From the NCBI RefSeq assembly GCF_000429925.1, contig NZ_KE386986.1, forward strand, positions 150,522-214,521: a stretch of DNA of 64,000 bases, given 5' to 3'. This DNA comes from Desulfatirhabdium butyrativorans DSM 18734. Lineage in GTDB: Bacteria; Desulfobacterota; Desulfobacteria; Desulfobacterales; Desulfatirhabdiaceae. A program made the translations under genes and the position numbers. Positions 35,176 through 45,418 of this stretch are shown here, in pieces. Numbering within the stretch: position 1 is the stretch's first letter; every line of letters begins with the position of its first letter. The notes under the pieces are model-generated. The model was given only the letters and a program-made list of their open reading frames with translations, made no database searches and was not told the DNA's origin.

Positions 35176-35382
35176 ATGAAACCCGATATTCATCCCAAAT
35201 ATCAGCAAACCGTGATCAAATGCGCTTGTGGAAATGTCATCGAAGTCGGTTCGACGAAATCGGATATTTCCGTGGAAATCTGTTCCAAATGCCATCCTTT
35301 CTTTACAGGCAAGCAGAAGCTCATTGACACGGCAGGCCGGATCGAACGTTTCCGTAAAAAATACGAGAAGTTCCAGAAATAA
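35176..35382 (+). CDS. rpmE: 50S ribosomal protein L31 (zinc-type)
   Basis: A 68-residue L31. It has the Cys residues of the zinc (C+) form: CAC near the N-terminus and [13 protein letters not shown]. It therefore can serve as a zinc store. It follows rho by 90 bp and starts at ATG 35176 with GGAG upstream. Confidence 0.96.
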   Translation: MKPDIHPKYQQTVIKCACGNVIEVGSTKSDISVEICSKCHPFFTGKQKLIDTAGRIERFRKKYEKFQK

Positions 35383-35390
35383 TCCGAATC

Positions 35391-35411
35391 GCTGGGCGGA
35401 TTCCGCCCAGC
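35391..35411 (+). terminator. Stem-loop after rpmE
   Basis: A perfect 9-bp stem GCTGGGCGG, loop ATT, CCGCCCAGC, starting 8 bp past the rpmE stop. There is no long U-run after it (TTCGC), so termination may be weak or Rho-assisted. Confidence 0.6.
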
Positions 35412-35453
35412 TTCGCAACACAGAGGGGCGAGCAGGCCATGCAATCGTAAGAT

Positions 35454-35570
35454 AGTGCCTGAACGGAAACCCGATTTTGGTTACAACCTGAGCCGGAGGG
35501 CAGACTGTTTTGCGATGCAGCGGGAACTTGTCTGAAGCCGCCCGATCTCGTACGGGTCGGGCGGATAATG
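35454..35570. mobile_element. Partial copy of element M (left end) upstream of prfA
   Basis: Starts with AGTGCCTGAACGGAAA and continues with ACAACCTGAGCCGGAGGGC, TTTTGCGATGCAGCGGG and AACTTGTCTGAAGCCGCC, matching the 52.9-kb copy in the same orientation for about 110 bp. The right terminus is missing. Confidence 0.8.
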
Positions 35571-35675
35571 TTTGACTGACTTCCTGTTTCGACTCACCGG
35601 AGTGTCCCGTTGTGCTGCTCCAAACCGGATGGCACCCCAAAACCAGGCACCCCTTTCAAGGTATCCTTTTTTCCC

Positions 35676-36764
35676 ATGTTCGACAAACTGAAGGGCGTTG
35701 AAAAACGATTTCTCGAAATCGAGCAAACGATCAGCGATCCAAAAATCGTTCAGGATCGGGAACGCTATCAGAAGTATCTTCGTGAACATGCGGAACTCTC
35801 TCCCATCGTGGAACTTGTCCGGGAATACAGGCGCATCCGGAAAGACCTCGATGAAAGCCATGAACTCCTGAGGGAATCCGAACCGGACATCCGGCTGATG
35901 GCCAGGGAGGAAATCGAACGGCTCGAGCGGGAGCGGGAGCGGATGGAAACGGAGCTCAAAAAACGCCTTCTTCCCAAAGATCCCAACGATGCCAAGAATA
36001 TTATCCTGGAAATCCGGGCAGGAACGGGAGGGGAGGAAGCCGGACTGTTTGCCGGCGATCTGTTCCGGATGTACAGCCGTTTTGCCGAAAGGCGCAACTG
36101 GAAGGTTGAAATCCTGACCCAGCATGTGACGGGCATTGGGGCCATCAAGGAAATCGTTGCCCTGATCCAGGGGCAGGGTGCCTACAGTCTGCTGAAATAT
36201 GAGAGCGGTATCCACCGGGTGCAGCGGGTCCCGGAAACCGAGGCGCAGGGCCGGATACATACTTCCGCGGTGACGGTGGCCGTGCTGCCCGAGGCGGAGG
36301 AGGTCGATGTCAGCATCGATCCGGGAGATATCCGGATCGATGTCTATCGGTCTTCGGGCCCGGGTGGGCAGCATGTGAATACCACGGATTCAGCCATTCG
36401 GATCACCCATCTGCCGACCGGGCTGGTGGTCACCTGCCAGGATGAAAAATCCCAATTCAAGAACAAAGCCAAGGCCATGACGGTGCTCAGGGCCAGGCTA
36501 TACGACAAGATGGTGAGCGAGCAGGATGAAAAACGTTCGCTGGAGCGAAAGCTTCAGGTAGGCAGCGGGGATCGCAGCGGACGGATCCGTACCTATAATT
36601 TCCCCCAGGGGCGGGTGACGGATCATCGCATCGGGTTGACCCTTTATCGACTCGAAAGCGTTCTGCAGGGGGACCTGGATGAAATCATTGATGCCTTGAT
36701 CGCACACTACCAGACACAGATGCTGCAACAGAATGGCACAACAACAGAGCAACTGTTCGCTTGA
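35676..36764 (+). CDS. prfA: Peptide chain release factor 1
   Basis: A 362-residue RF1. The stop-codon recognition PxT motif is PET at 186-188 ([10 protein letters not shown]), marking RF1 (UAA/UAG) and not RF2, and the catalytic GGQ is at 230-232. ATG 35676 gives the standard N-terminus [12 protein letters not shown]. It overlaps prmC by 32 bp. Confidence 0.98.
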   Translation: MFDKLKGVEKRFLEIEQTISDPKIVQDRERYQKYLREHAELSPIVELVREYRRIRKDLDESHELLRESEPDIRLMAREEIERLERERERMETELKKRLLPKDPNDAKNIILEIRAGTGGEEAGLFAGDLFRMYSRFAERRNWKVEILTQHVTGIGAIKEIVALIQGQGAYSLLKYESGIHRVQRVPETEAQGRIHTSAVTVAVLPEAEEVDVSIDPGDIRIDVYRSSGPGGQHVNTTDSAIRITHLPTGLVVTCQDEKSQFKNKAKAMTVLRARLYDKMVSEQDEKRSLERKLQVGSGDRSGRIRTYNFPQGRVTDHRIGLTLYRLESVLQGDLDEIIDALIAHYQTQMLQQNGTTTEQLFA

Positions 36765-37632
36765 TTGGACTGTTCTGAAGGTCCTGCAATGGACCACGCA
36801 GTATTTTCAGACCCATGGGATCGACAGCCCGCGTCTTACAGCCGAAATTCTACTGGCGCATGCCCTGCAAACCAGTCGTCTTTCGCTCTACCTGCACTAC
36901 GACCAGCCCCTTTCCCTGCCCGAGCGCGATTGCTTCAAAAAATTGATCCAGCGAAGACGCCAGCGGGAGCCCGTGGCCTATATTACCGGCAAAAAGGGGT
37001 TTTTCGATCTGGATCTGGCGGTTGCCACGGATGTGCTGATCCCGAGGCCGGAGACCGAAACCCTGATCGAGACAGCCCTGGATGTCATACCGAAGAGTGG
37101 AGAGGGTTTCTGCTGGCAAATTCTGGATGCAGGCACCGGATCGGGTGCCATCGTGCTGAGCCTCGCCAGAGAAAGGGCAGGGCACCGGTATTGGGCAACC
37201 GACCGGTCCATGGCCGCATTGCACATTGCACGCCAAAACGCTGTGCAAACCGGGATCGGGAACATTTGCTGGGTATGCGCCGACTGGCTCGATGCATTTT
37301 GTGGCCAAGGGCCCTGTCTCGATCTCATTGTCTCCAATCCTCCTTACATCCCATCCGCAGAAATCGATCGGCTTGAACCGGAGGTGTGCCGCTATGAGCC
37401 CAGGATGGCCCTGGACGGGGGCATAGACGGTTTCGACGCGATCCGCAGGATTGTGGAAGGCGCCATCCGCGTGCTGAAACCGGGAGGATTTCTGATGATG
37501 GAAATCGGCTACGACCAGGGGATGGCCGTTTGCGGGCTGCTCGAATCCGCTGCGGCATTTGAGGCCATTGGCGTCCGGAAGGATCTGGGCGGTCGTGACC
37601 GGGTCATTCTGGCGAGAAAGAAGACCGATTGA
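36733..37632 (+). CDS. prmC: Release-factor glutamine methyltransferase
   Basis: A 299-residue PrmC/HemK, which N5-methylates the Gln of GGQ in release factors. SAM motif I DAGTGSGA is at 132-139 and catalytic NPPY at 202-205 ([10 protein letters not shown]). The N-terminal helical RF-binding domain is intact. The first codons overlap the end of prfA, its substrate gene. Confidence 0.97.
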   Translation: MAQQQSNCSLDWTVLKVLQWTTQYFQTHGIDSPRLTAEILLAHALQTSRLSLYLHYDQPLSLPERDCFKKLIQRRRQREPVAYITGKKGFFDLDLAVATDVLIPRPETETLIETALDVIPKSGEGFCWQILDAGTGSGAIVLSLARERAGHRYWATDRSMAALHIARQNAVQTGIGNICWVCADWLDAFCGQGPCLDLIVSNPPYIPSAEIDRLEPEVCRYEPRMALDGGIDGFDAIRRIVEGAIRVLKPGGFLMMEIGYDQGMAVCGLLESAAAFEAIGVRKDLGGRDRVILARKKTD

Positions 37633-37650
37633 GCGGGAGAAGGTCCATTG

Positions 37651-37937
37651 AGTGCCTGAACGGAAAACCCCTATTTGGAGCAGTGCGTCGCCTGCGGGCA
37701 GGCAATTTTGCGATACAGCGTGAAAACTCAGCCGCCCGATATCGTAAGGGCCGGGCGGGTCCGGATTCATCCAGAAAAGCCGAATCTAATGAATTCATAG
37801 GGTTTATATTGTGCTTTCTCTTGGAGAACGCCCGGCCCAACGATCTCCGGCGGCTTCAGACAAGTTCCCGCTGCATCACAAAACAGCCTGCCCTCCGGCT
37901 CAGGTTGTACCCAAAACGGGTTTTTCGTTCAGGCACT
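37651..37937. mobile_element. Full-length MITE-like element M (287 bp)
   Basis: Terminal inverted repeats AGTGCCTGAACGGAAAA at the left and its near-complement ending GGCACT at the right, flanked by ATTG (37647-37650) and ATTT (37938-37941), a 3-of-4 match to a 4-bp target duplication. The interior is non-coding and carries GC-rich imperfect palindromes (AGCCGCCCGATATCG near 37734). It is inverted relative to the 52.9-kb copy. Its right end is 25 bp from the rpsB -35 element. Confidence 0.88.
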
Positions 37938-37962
37938 ATTTGGCGATTTTCCATCTTTTGTA

Positions 37963-37991
37963 TTGAGAACTCTATTTGATATTGGTATAAA
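37963..37991 (+). promoter_or_regulatory. Sigma-70 promoter of the rpsB operon
   Basis: -35 TTGAGA at 37963-37968, exactly 17 bp spacer, -10 TATAAA at 37986-37991. It leaves a leader of about 120 nt before rpsB, long enough for the autoregulatory leader known for S2 mRNAs in other bacteria (that role is inferred). Confidence 0.7.
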
Positions 37992-38118
37992 ACTCCGATT
38001 GCATTCACTACACACGCCTTTGGACCTTTTTCCGGGTGCCTGTTCGCATGTTGCGGACGGGTTGGAATCAGGGGGGAAGAAGGCGGTGGAAACAACCACC
38101 AGAAAGACAGGAGAGAAG

Positions 38119-38988
38119 ATGGCTTACTTGACGATGAAGGAATTGCTCGAGGCAGGCGTCCATTTCGGACATCAGACCAAACGCTGGAACCCGAAAATGA
38201 AACCGTACATTTTCGGCGCAAGAAACGGTATTTACATCATCGATCTGCAGAAAACCGTGCGCATGTTCAAGAACGTCTATGATTTCGTTCGAGACACGGT
38301 TGCAGGTGGGCATAGCGTGCTCTTTGTCGGCACAAAGAAACAGGCCCGCGAAACCATTCACGACGAAGCCCTGCGCTCCAACATGTTTTTTGTCAACAAT
38401 CGATGGCTGGGCGGGATGATGACCAATTTCACCACCATCAAAAAAAGCATCGATCGGCTGAACCATTTGAATCAAATCGAAGCGGACGGCTCCATCAACC
38501 TGTATCCGAAAAAGGAACGCCTTCAGCTTGCCAAGGAAAGACAGCGGCTCGATGCGACGCTCGGCGGCATCAAGGATATGGTCAAGCTTCCCGGTGCGTT
38601 GTTTGTCGTGGATTCCAAGAACGAGGCAATTGCCGTTCGGGAAGGCCGACGGCTCAATATCCCGATTGTCGCCATAGCGGATACCAATTGCGACCCCGAT
38701 GAAATCGATTACCTCATTCCCGGTAACGACGATGCCATTCGATCCATCAAATTGATCACCTCCCGTATCGCCGATGCCTGTCTCGAAGGCAAGAGCCGTT
38801 TCGAGGAAAAGCGGCAGGCGCAAACCGACAAGGCCGAAGAAGCCGCATCTGCCATGGAAGGAAGCGAGCTGAAACCGGGTGAACGAAAGGTGATCCAGGA
38901 CGGGGAAGACGGCGCTGTGGTTGAAGTGATCAAGCGCAAAGCGAGCTACCGTTACACGGAAGAAGAAGAGGAAACGGGAGCGCTATAA
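38119..38988 (+). CDS. rpsB: 30S ribosomal protein S2
   Basis: A 289-residue S2, longer than the E. coli protein (241). The core has [31 protein letters not shown] and [14 protein letters not shown]. The extra C-terminal 50 or so residues are acidic and Ala/Glu-rich ([17 protein letters not shown]). ATG 38119 follows GGAGAGAAG; the longer upstream frame is leader. First gene of the rpsB-tsf-pyrH-frr-uppS-cdsA-dxr-rseP run. Confidence 0.97.
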   Translation: MAYLTMKELLEAGVHFGHQTKRWNPKMKPYIFGARNGIYIIDLQKTVRMFKNVYDFVRDTVAGGHSVLFVGTKKQARETIHDEALRSNMFFVNNRWLGGMMTNFTTIKKSIDRLNHLNQIEADGSINLYPKKERLQLAKERQRLDATLGGIKDMVKLPGALFVVDSKNEAIAVREGRRLNIPIVAIADTNCDPDEIDYLIPGNDDAIRSIKLITSRIADACLEGKSRFEEKRQAQTDKAEEAASAMEGSELKPGERKVIQDGEDGAVVEVIKRKASYRYTEEEEETGAL

Positions 38989-39144
38989 CAAGCCGCATGT
39001 TCATGGCGGGGGTCACCGTGCCTCCGTCAAATATCATTCGCTTGCCCCGTTTGCGGGTCGATGGAATTTCCGGTTATGATAACGACAACCGCTCGTCCGG
39101 GTGGAAACTGCTTCACTGGATGATGCGTGATAAAGGAGAATTGC

Positions 39145-39741
39145 ATGAGTGAGATCAGTGCTTCACAGGTAAAGGAGCTCCGGGAAAAAACCGGGGCAGG
39201 GATGATGGATTGCAAACAGGCCTTGAAGGAAAATGACGGGGATATGTCGAAGGCCATCGACTATCTTCGGAAAAAAGGCCTTGCGACTGCGGCCAAACGG
39301 GCCGGAAGGGCGACGACCGAGGGCGTGATCCAGACATACATCCATCACGATGGGAAGCTGGGTGCGATGGTCGAAATCGACTGCGAAACCGATTTTGTCG
39401 CCAAGAGCCCGGATTTTATCGAATTTTCAAAAGGAGTTGCCATGCATGTGGCGGCCCGGAGCCCCATCAGCGTCAGCGCAGACGGTATCCCGAAGGAAAT
39501 CATCGAAAAAGAGATGGAAATCTATCGGGAACAGGTCCGGGCGATGGGGAAACCCGAGAAGATGATCGACAAGATTGCGGAAGGCAAACTCTCGAAATTT
39601 TACAAGGAAAGCTGTTTGCTGGAGCAGGAGTACGTTCAGGACCCCAATGTCACCATTCAGGATCTGCTGAACGGTCTGATCGCCAAAATCGGAGAAAACA
39701 TCACGATCAAACGTTTCGCTCGATTCAAGATAGGGGAATGA
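39145..39741 (+). CDS. tsf: Elongation factor Ts, short form
   Basis: A 198-residue EF-Ts, the nucleotide-exchange factor of EF-Tu. The N-terminal UBA-like region [19 protein letters not shown] and the TDFV core ([13 protein letters not shown]) are intact. Length resembles the compact Thermus-type EF-Ts, not the 283-residue E. coli type. ATG 39145 has AAAGGAG upstream. Confidence 0.97.
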   Translation: MSEISASQVKELREKTGAGMMDCKQALKENDGDMSKAIDYLRKKGLATAAKRAGRATTEGVIQTYIHHDGKLGAMVEIDCETDFVAKSPDFIEFSKGVAMHVAARSPISVSADGIPKEIIEKEMEIYREQVRAMGKPEKMIDKIAEGKLSKFYKESCLLEQEYVQDPNVTIQDLLNGLIAKIGENITIKRFARFKIGE

Positions 39742-39745
39742 TGCC

Positions 39746-40465
39746 TTGAGCAGACCCGTCTACCATCGTGTATTGCTGAAGCTGAGCGGAGAAGCCCTGA
39801 TGGGAAATCAGGGCTTCGGCATCGATCCGGAAATGATCCGCTATGTTGCGGAGGAAATTCGCTCTGTCGTTGATCTTGGTGTGCAGATCGCTATCGTGGT
39901 GGGCGGCGGAAATATCTTCCGGGGTATTGCGGCAAGCTCCTTCGGAATGGATCGCACCTCAGCAGACCACATGGGCATGCTGGCCACTGTCATCAACAGC
40001 CTTGCCCTTCAGGATGCGCTCGAGCGAAAAGGGATTACGACCCGGGTGCAAAGCGCCATCGCCATGCATCAGGTGGCCGAACCGTTCATCGTGCGGCGCG
40101 CCATCCGCCACCTGGAAAAAGGGCGGGCCGTGATTTTTGCGGCGGGTACCGGCAACCCGTATTTTACCACCGATACGGCCGCAGCCCTGCGCGCCCAGGA
40201 AATCCATGCCGATATTCTGATGAAGGCCACCAAAGTCGATGGGATATACGATGCCGATCCAAAACTCCATCCCGATGCGTCCTTCATTGCCGAAATCGGC
40301 TATATGGAAGTGTTGGAAAAACAGCTCAAAGTCATGGACATGACGGCCATTTCGCTCGCCATGGACAACCGGCTTCCCTTGGCGGTGTTCAACCTTTCGA
40401 CGGCGGGCAATATCCGCAAAATTGTGTGCGGTGAACGTGCCGGCACCCGGATTGTCGCCAGATAA
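39746..40465 (+). CDS. pyrH: Uridylate kinase (TTG start)
   Basis: A 239-residue UMP kinase of the amino-acid-kinase fold ([39 protein letters not shown]). It starts at TTG 39746, only 4 bp after the tsf stop, with GGGGA upstream. Its stop codon is followed within 3 bases by hairpin array E. Confidence 0.96.
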   Translation: MSRPVYHRVLLKLSGEALMGNQGFGIDPEMIRYVAEEIRSVVDLGVQIAIVVGGGNIFRGIAASSFGMDRTSADHMGMLATVINSLALQDALERKGITTRVQSAIAMHQVAEPFIVRRAIRHLEKGRAVIFAAGTGNPYFTTDTAAALRAQEIHADILMKATKVDGIYDADPKLHPDASFIAEIGYMEVLEKQLKVMDMTAISLAMDNRLPLAVFNLSTAGNIRKIVCGERAGTRIVAR

Positions 40466-40468
40466 TCT

Positions 40469-40655
40469 GCTGCTTCGCAGCGTCATGTGGCCACTGCGTG
40501 GCCGTCATGTGTCGCTTCGCGACGTCAGGTGCTGCTTCGCAGCGTCATGTGGCCACTGCGTGGCCGTCATGTGTCGCTTCGCGACGTCAGGTGAGCACTG
40601 CGTGCTCGTCATTTGCGCACTTCGTGCGCGTCATGTGCTGGCAAGCGCGCCTGAT
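40469..40655. repeat. Mini-hairpin module array E (about 9 modules) between pyrH and frr
   Basis: On the plus strand: GCTGC, GGCCAC, GTCGC, GCTGC, GGCCAC, GTCGC, GAGCAC, GCGCAC, then a degenerate GCTGGC module. They are separated by GTCATGT, GTCAGGT or GTCATTT, with loops TTC or TGC. The first three modules repeat as a block with a 62-bp period (40469 and 40531). The GAGCAC/GTGCTC module at 40593-40607 is a double change relative to GCGCAC/GTGCGC that preserves pairing. Confidence 0.94.
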
Positions 40656-40725
40656 TCCATGCGGCTCAATCCAGACAAATCGGCTTTTTGTGAAGTCATT
40701 CCTATTCAATTCAGGAGAATCCTCC

Positions 40726-41283
40726 ATGATCGATCTTGTCATCGAAGAAGCCAAAGAAACGATGGGGAAAAGTGTTTCCTCCCTGAAGAATGAGCTGAAA
40801 CGGGTGCGTACCGGTCGAGCCTCGCTTTCGTTGCTGGATGGCATCAAGGTTGATTACTACGGCACATCGACCCCTTTGAACCAGATTGCATCGCTGGCTG
40901 TTCCCGAAAGCCGGCTGATGACCATCCAGCCCTGGGATGTTTCGGTCATCAAGGACATTGAAAAGGCCATCCTCAAGTCCGATCTCGGGCTGACGCCCGG
41001 AAACGACGGAAAGGTTGTCCGGATTTCCGTGCCGCCGCTCACCGAGGAGCGCCGGAAAAGTCTCGTGAAGGTCATCCACAAGATGAGCGAAGAGCACAAG
41101 GTGGCGATTCGCAACATCCGGCGGGAGGCCAACGAACAGCTCAAATCGATGAAAAAAGACGGCGACATTTCCGAAGACGACGCTTTCAAGGCCCAGGAAA
41201 AAATCCAGAAAATGACCGACGATTTCATCAAGATGATCGACGCCGTCTACGCCGAGAAGGAAAAGGAAATCCTTGAGTTCTGA
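40726..41283 (+). CDS. frr: Ribosome recycling factor
   Basis: A 185-residue RRF, standard length. KNELKRVRTGRASLSLLDGIKVDYYG and the C-terminal helix EEHKVAIRNIRREANEQLK are hallmarks. ATG 40726 with CAGGAGAA upstream sets the start. The frame is open further upstream only because it runs through hairpin array E. It overlaps uppS by 11 bp. Confidence 0.97.
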   Translation: MIDLVIEEAKETMGKSVSSLKNELKRVRTGRASLSLLDGIKVDYYGTSTPLNQIASLAVPESRLMTIQPWDVSVIKDIEKAILKSDLGLTPGNDGKVVRISVPPLTEERRKSLVKVIHKMSEEHKVAIRNIRREANEQLKSMKKDGDISEDDAFKAQEKIQKMTDDFIKMIDAVYAEKEKEILEF

Positions 41284-42013
41284 CGCGCTCACCACCCAGT
41301 CAGGACTCGATCCGGCGAAAGTGCCCCGGCATGTTGCCATCATCATGGATGGAAACGGCAGATGGGCCAAGCAGCGGTTGATGAACCGGGTCCGGGGCCA
41401 TGAAAAGGGAGCAGAAACCGTACGCACGATCGTGACGGCAAGCCGCGAAATCGGCATCGCCTTCTTGACGTTGTACGCCTTCTCTACCGAAAACTGGCAG
41501 CGCTCTGCAGCCGAAGTTGCCGCCCTGATGAGGCTTCTCAAAAATTTCCTGGTGACCGAGCGCGATCTGATGATGCGGCATGACATCCGGCTGAGCACCA
41601 TCGGAGAAGTGGAGAGGCTGCCGGAAGATGTGCGGGCAACGCTTTCCGAAACCCTTTCCCTCACAGCGGGCAATCGATCCATGGTGCTGACCCTGGCTTT
41701 GAGCTATGGCGCCAGGGCCGAGATCGTGCGGATGGTCCGCACCGTTGCAACGGATGTTCTGGAAGGCCGGATATCCGCTGAATCGATCGACGAAAAGCGC
41801 GTATCCCAGGGGCTTTACACGCGGGATATGCCGGATCCGGATCTCCTGATCCGCACCAGCGGGGAGATGCGGATCAGCAATTTTCTGCTCTGGCAGATCG
41901 CCTACAGTGAGCTTGCCATCACCAAAACCCTCTGGCCCGATTTCAGCCGGGAAGAATACCTTGCCATTCTTCAGGACTATCAACACCGGGAACGCCGTTT
42001 CGGGATCGCCTGA
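41273..42013 (+). CDS. uppS: Undecaprenyl diphosphate synthase (TTG start)
   Basis: A 246-residue cis-prenyltransferase making the C55 lipid carrier for peptidoglycan and O-antigen. Catalytic D26 is in HVAIIMDGNGRWAKQR and the C-terminal RTSGEMRISNFLLWQ motif is present. It starts at TTG 41273 inside the frr end. Confidence 0.96.
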   Translation: MSSDALTTQSGLDPAKVPRHVAIIMDGNGRWAKQRLMNRVRGHEKGAETVRTIVTASREIGIAFLTLYAFSTENWQRSAAEVAALMRLLKNFLVTERDLMMRHDIRLSTIGEVERLPEDVRATLSETLSLTAGNRSMVLTLALSYGARAEIVRMVRTVATDVLEGRISAESIDEKRVSQGLYTRDMPDPDLLIRTSGEMRISNFLLWQIAYSELAITKTLWPDFSREEYLAILQDYQHRERRFGIA

Positions 42014-42016
42014 GCC

Positions 42017-42823
42017 ATGTGGACACGCTGGATTACCGGACTGATCGCTTTACCCATCCTGATCTATATCATTTCCTGGGGAAAAGGATGGATTCTCTCG
42101 GGTGTGGTGGCGATCGTCGCCATCCTGGCCCTCTTTGAATATTTCCGGATGGTCTTCAGCCAGACCCAGCCGGTGACCCGGATCCTGTTCAGCGGATGGG
42201 GCTATGTTGTCAGCGCCTGGATCGTGCTTTCCGCCGCTCAGGGCAATCCCATGGGTTCATGGGCAGGCCTGTTTCTGGAAATGCTCGGAATCGGGGTCAT
42301 CACGCTGAACCGTTTTTCGCAGGATTCGGCGGTTCTGGATGCCATTGCCAAACATGTCTGCGGCATCGTCTATATCCCGCTTGCCCTGTCTGCCATCGTC
42401 TGGATTCACTGTACGCCTGCCGGCGTGAGCTGGGTATATTTTCTGCTGGCCGTCGTATTTGCAGGCGATATCGGTGCGCTTTATGTCGGGACCTATCGCG
42501 GCAAGCACAAATTGTGCCCCGGCATCAGCCCGAAGAAAACGATCGAGGGATCGGTGGGCGGTTTTGCGGCGAATCTTCTTGTCGGTCTTCCCATTGCCTT
42601 GCTTTTCCTGCCAAAGCTTTCAATCCTGCAGGCCTGCATCGTGATTCTTAGCCTGGGCGCTGCCTCCCAGATCGGGGATCTTTTTGAATCCGTCATCAAG
42701 CGAACTTATGGCATCAAGGATTCGGGGAATATCCTGCCCGGGCATGGCGGCATGCTGGATCGCATCGATGCGCTGCTGTTCGCCGCGCCACTGGCCTGGG
42801 TCTTCCAGACGATCTGGGGATGA
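42017..42823 (+). CDS. cdsA: Phosphatidate cytidylyltransferase
   Basis: A 268-residue membrane enzyme making CDP-diacylglycerol. It has about seven or eight helices and the CDP-alcohol signature region SPKKTIEGSVGG, then DLFESVIKRTYGIKDSGNILPGHGGMLDRID. It lies 3 bp after uppS. Confidence 0.95.
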   Translation: MWTRWITGLIALPILIYIISWGKGWILSGVVAIVAILALFEYFRMVFSQTQPVTRILFSGWGYVVSAWIVLSAAQGNPMGSWAGLFLEMLGIGVITLNRFSQDSAVLDAIAKHVCGIVYIPLALSAIVWIHCTPAGVSWVYFLLAVVFAGDIGALYVGTYRGKHKLCPGISPKKTIEGSVGGFAANLLVGLPIALLFLPKLSILQACIVILSLGAASQIGDLFESVIKRTYGIKDSGNILPGHGGMLDRIDALLFAAPLAWVFQTIWG

Positions 42824-42892
42824 GCGAGTGGACTGAAAAGTTTGGAAGCCGGTCTTCGCCGGAATCGTCAATGAAACGGTCGGATGTAACAT

Positions 42893-42996
<104 letters not shown>

Positions 42997-43051
42997 TTTT
43001 GGCGTAATGACACACAAGGACTTCCCCAAACGGCTCGAAAATGAGGTCCCC

Positions 43052-44200
43052 TTGAAATCCATAACCATCCTGGGTTCTACAGGCTCGATCGGCCAGAACA
43101 CCCTGCGTATCGCCCATAAATTCCCGGAGCGATTCCGGATCGAAGCCTTGGTCGCCGATACGAGCATCGATCTGCTGGCGAAGCAGATCCAGGCGTTTCT
43201 GCCCGGCCTGGCCGTCGTTCGCGACGAAGCACACGCCCGGGCGCTTCGGGAAAAGCTGCCTGCCGGATGCGATACCGAAATCCGTTTTGGAGAGGCCGGT
43301 CGCATTCAGGCGGCGACGCTTGCCGGTGTCGATACGGTGGTTGCCGCCATGGTTGGGGCGGCCGGATTGCCGGCCGTTATGGCCGCCATCGAAGCCGGAA
43401 AGACGATTGCGCTGGCCAACAAGGAGACGCTTGTGATGGCTGGAAGCCATGTCATGCGGGCCGCCCAGGAGCGTCAGGTGTCCATCTTCCCGATCGACAG
43501 TGAGCACAGCGCCATATTCCAGTGCCTGCAGGGAAACCGGCATTCCGATCTGGACCGAATCCTGCTGACCTGCTCCGGCGGCCCGTTTCGGACGCTCGCT
43601 GCCTCTGAATTTGCGGCGATTACCCCAGAGAGGGCGCTCTGCCATCCCAATTGGTCGATGGGGAAGAAAATCACCATCGATTCAGCGACATTGATGAACA
43701 AGGGGCTCGAGCTGATCGAGGCCCATCACCTGTTTGGCGTACCGGCCGAGCGGATCGAGGTTGTGGTGCATCCGGAGAGCATTGTCCACTCGATGGTTGC
43801 CTATCGCGATGGTTCGGTCATGGCCCAGATGGGGGTGGCAGACATGAAAACCGCCATTGCCTACAGCCTGAGCTATCCCGAGCGGCTCGACATCGGCCAG
43901 CCCATTCCGAATTTTTCATCCATCGGATCGCTTCATTTCGAAGCCCCGGATCTCGAGCGTTTCCCCTGCCTGAGGCTGGCCTTCGAGGCAGCACGAATCG
44001 GTGAAACCATGCCTGCCGTGATGAATGCGGCAAACGAAGTGGCCGTCTACGCCTTTTTGGAGAGGCGGATCGGCTTTCTGGACATTGCGGATCGCATTGG
44101 ACGGGTGATGGCGGATCATCGGGTGCTGTCCCATTCGACGCTGGACGACGTTTTCGAGGCCGACCGCTGGGCCAGGCAAAGAACCCGGGAAATCCTGTAA
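43052..44200 (+). CDS. dxr: 1-deoxy-D-xylulose 5-phosphate reductoisomerase
   Basis: A 382-residue enzyme of the MEP isoprenoid pathway, feeding UppS. The NADPH-binding GSTGSIGQNTL is at the N-terminus. The metal/substrate motif PIDSEHSAIFQCL and the flexible-loop region HPNWSMGKKITIDSATLMNKGLE are intact. I chose TTG 43052, giving MKSITILGSTGSIG with GAGG five bases upstream; the ATG at 43007 would add 15 residues unlike the family and lacks an RBS. Confidence 0.95.
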   Translation: MKSITILGSTGSIGQNTLRIAHKFPERFRIEALVADTSIDLLAKQIQAFLPGLAVVRDEAHARALREKLPAGCDTEIRFGEAGRIQAATLAGVDTVVAAMVGAAGLPAVMAAIEAGKTIALANKETLVMAGSHVMRAAQERQVSIFPIDSEHSAIFQCLQGNRHSDLDRILLTCSGGPFRTLAASEFAAITPERALCHPNWSMGKKITIDSATLMNKGLELIEAHHLFGVPAERIEVVVHPESIVHSMVAYRDGSVMAQMGVADMKTAIAYSLSYPERLDIGQPIPNFSSIGSLHFEAPDLERFPCLRLAFEAARIGETMPAVMNAANEVAVYAFLERRIGFLDIADRIGRVMADHRVLSHSTLDDVFEADRWARQRTREIL

Positions 44201-44238
44201 CGCCCGATCATGCCATCGTCATCTCCCGGATTTTCTAA

Positions 44239-44332
44239 CGATGCCGGGCTTCCAGCAGGAGGGCGGCTTGTTGCCCCGAATAGGGGATTTCCGTTCAGGC
44301 ACCAATTCAGAGCATCTGACTTTTTGCGAGAC
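44239..44332. mobile_element. Remnants of elements M and N upstream of rseP
   Basis: The right end of element M (CCCCGAATAGGGGATTTCCGTTCAGGCACC, ending 44303, described here in parts) is preceded by a segment at 44243-44267 that matches 13113-13137 in inverted orientation. A single element-N-like end (GACTTTTTGCGAG) lies just before the rseP start. The 44201-44337 gap holds no gene. Confidence 0.7.
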
Positions 44333-44337
44333 AATCA

Positions 44338-45414
44338 ATGACCACCAACATCGTTTCATTTGCCATCGTTCTCGGCGTATTGATCTTCTTCCATGAGCTC
44401 GGCCATTTCCTGATGGCCAAGCTCTTCGGGGTAGGGGTCGAGATTTTTTCGCTCGGTTTCGGCCCCAGGATCTTCGGAAAGACCGTCGGAAGGACTGATT
44501 ACCGTATATCGGCCATCCCCCTGGGCGGATATGTCAAAATGGTCGGCGAAGAGCCGGACGCCGAAATTCCGCCGGAAGACATCCCTTTTTCCTTCAACCA
44601 CAAAAAGCTTCTGCCCCGTTTCATCATCGTGGCTGCAGGGCCTGTGTTCAACCTGATTCTCGCCTTGCTGATCTTTTTCGGCGTGTTCCTGTATTCGGGC
44701 ATTTTTTTTCTCAAACCAACGATCGGCGCCGTTGAGCCGGAGAGCCCGGCTGCGAAGGCCGGCATCCGGGCGCAGGATACCATTGTCCGTATCGATGGTG
44801 TGGCGATTGATTCCTGGGAACGGATGTCCGATCTCATCCTGAAAAGCAAGGGGCATTCCTTGACGATCACCGTGGATCGTGAAGGGGAATTGTTGACGCT
44901 GCAGGTGACACCGTCCCGGAAAACGATCAAGAACCTCTTTGGAGAAGATACCGAGCGGTATGCCATTGGTGTCGTGGCTTCTGGGCTGACGGCATCCCGC
45001 AAGATCAGCGCCGGCCAGGCGGTGGTCGAAAGTGTCGCCCAGACCTGGAAAATTGCCAAAATGACCGGCCTCAGCGTGGTGAAGCTCATCGACGGCACGC
45101 TCTCTCCCAAGACGCTCGGCGGCCCCATCATGATCGCCGAAATCGCGGGGCAGCAGGCCAAGGAAGGCGCGGAGAACCTGATCTATTTCATTGCCGTGAT
45201 CAGCATCAATCTGGCCATCCTCAATTTTCTGCCGATCCCGGTGCTGGATGGCGGCCATCTGCTCTTTTTCCTCATCGAGGCCGTTTCCCGCAGACCCGTC
45301 AGCATCCGCGCGCGGGAAGTGGCCAACCAGATCGGTATTTTCCTGCTGGTTCTGTTGATGATCCTCGTTTTTTACAACGATCTGACCCGGATTTTTATCG
45401 ATACGAACAGGTGA
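44338..45414 (+). CDS. rseP: RIP metalloprotease RseP (site-2 protease)
   Basis: A 358-residue intramembrane zinc protease. The HExxH motif is H19-E20-H23 (FFHELGHFLMAKL) in the first helix, a PDZ domain covers about 125-205 (AKAGIRAQDTIVRIDG), and LPIPVLDGGHLLFF provides the third zinc ligand. One PDZ domain only (E. coli has two). It follows dxr as in many proteobacteria. Confidence 0.96.
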   Translation: MTTNIVSFAIVLGVLIFFHELGHFLMAKLFGVGVEIFSLGFGPRIFGKTVGRTDYRISAIPLGGYVKMVGEEPDAEIPPEDIPFSFNHKKLLPRFIIVAAGPVFNLILALLIFFGVFLYSGIFFLKPTIGAVEPESPAAKAGIRAQDTIVRIDGVAIDSWERMSDLILKSKGHSLTITVDREGELLTLQVTPSRKTIKNLFGEDTERYAIGVVASGLTASRKISAGQAVVESVAQTWKIAKMTGLSVVKLIDGTLSPKTLGGPIMIAEIAGQQAKEGAENLIYFIAVISINLAILNFLPIPVLDGGHLLFFLIEAVSRRPVSIRAREVANQIGIFLLVLLMILVFYNDLTRIFIDTNR

Positions 45415-45418
45415 TCCC

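Noticed and set aside
43007-43051. dxr start at ATG 43007
   Set aside because: It adds 15 residues unlike the family and follows the repeat directly without a ribosome-binding site; TTG 43052 has GAGG at the right distance and gives the standard N-terminus.
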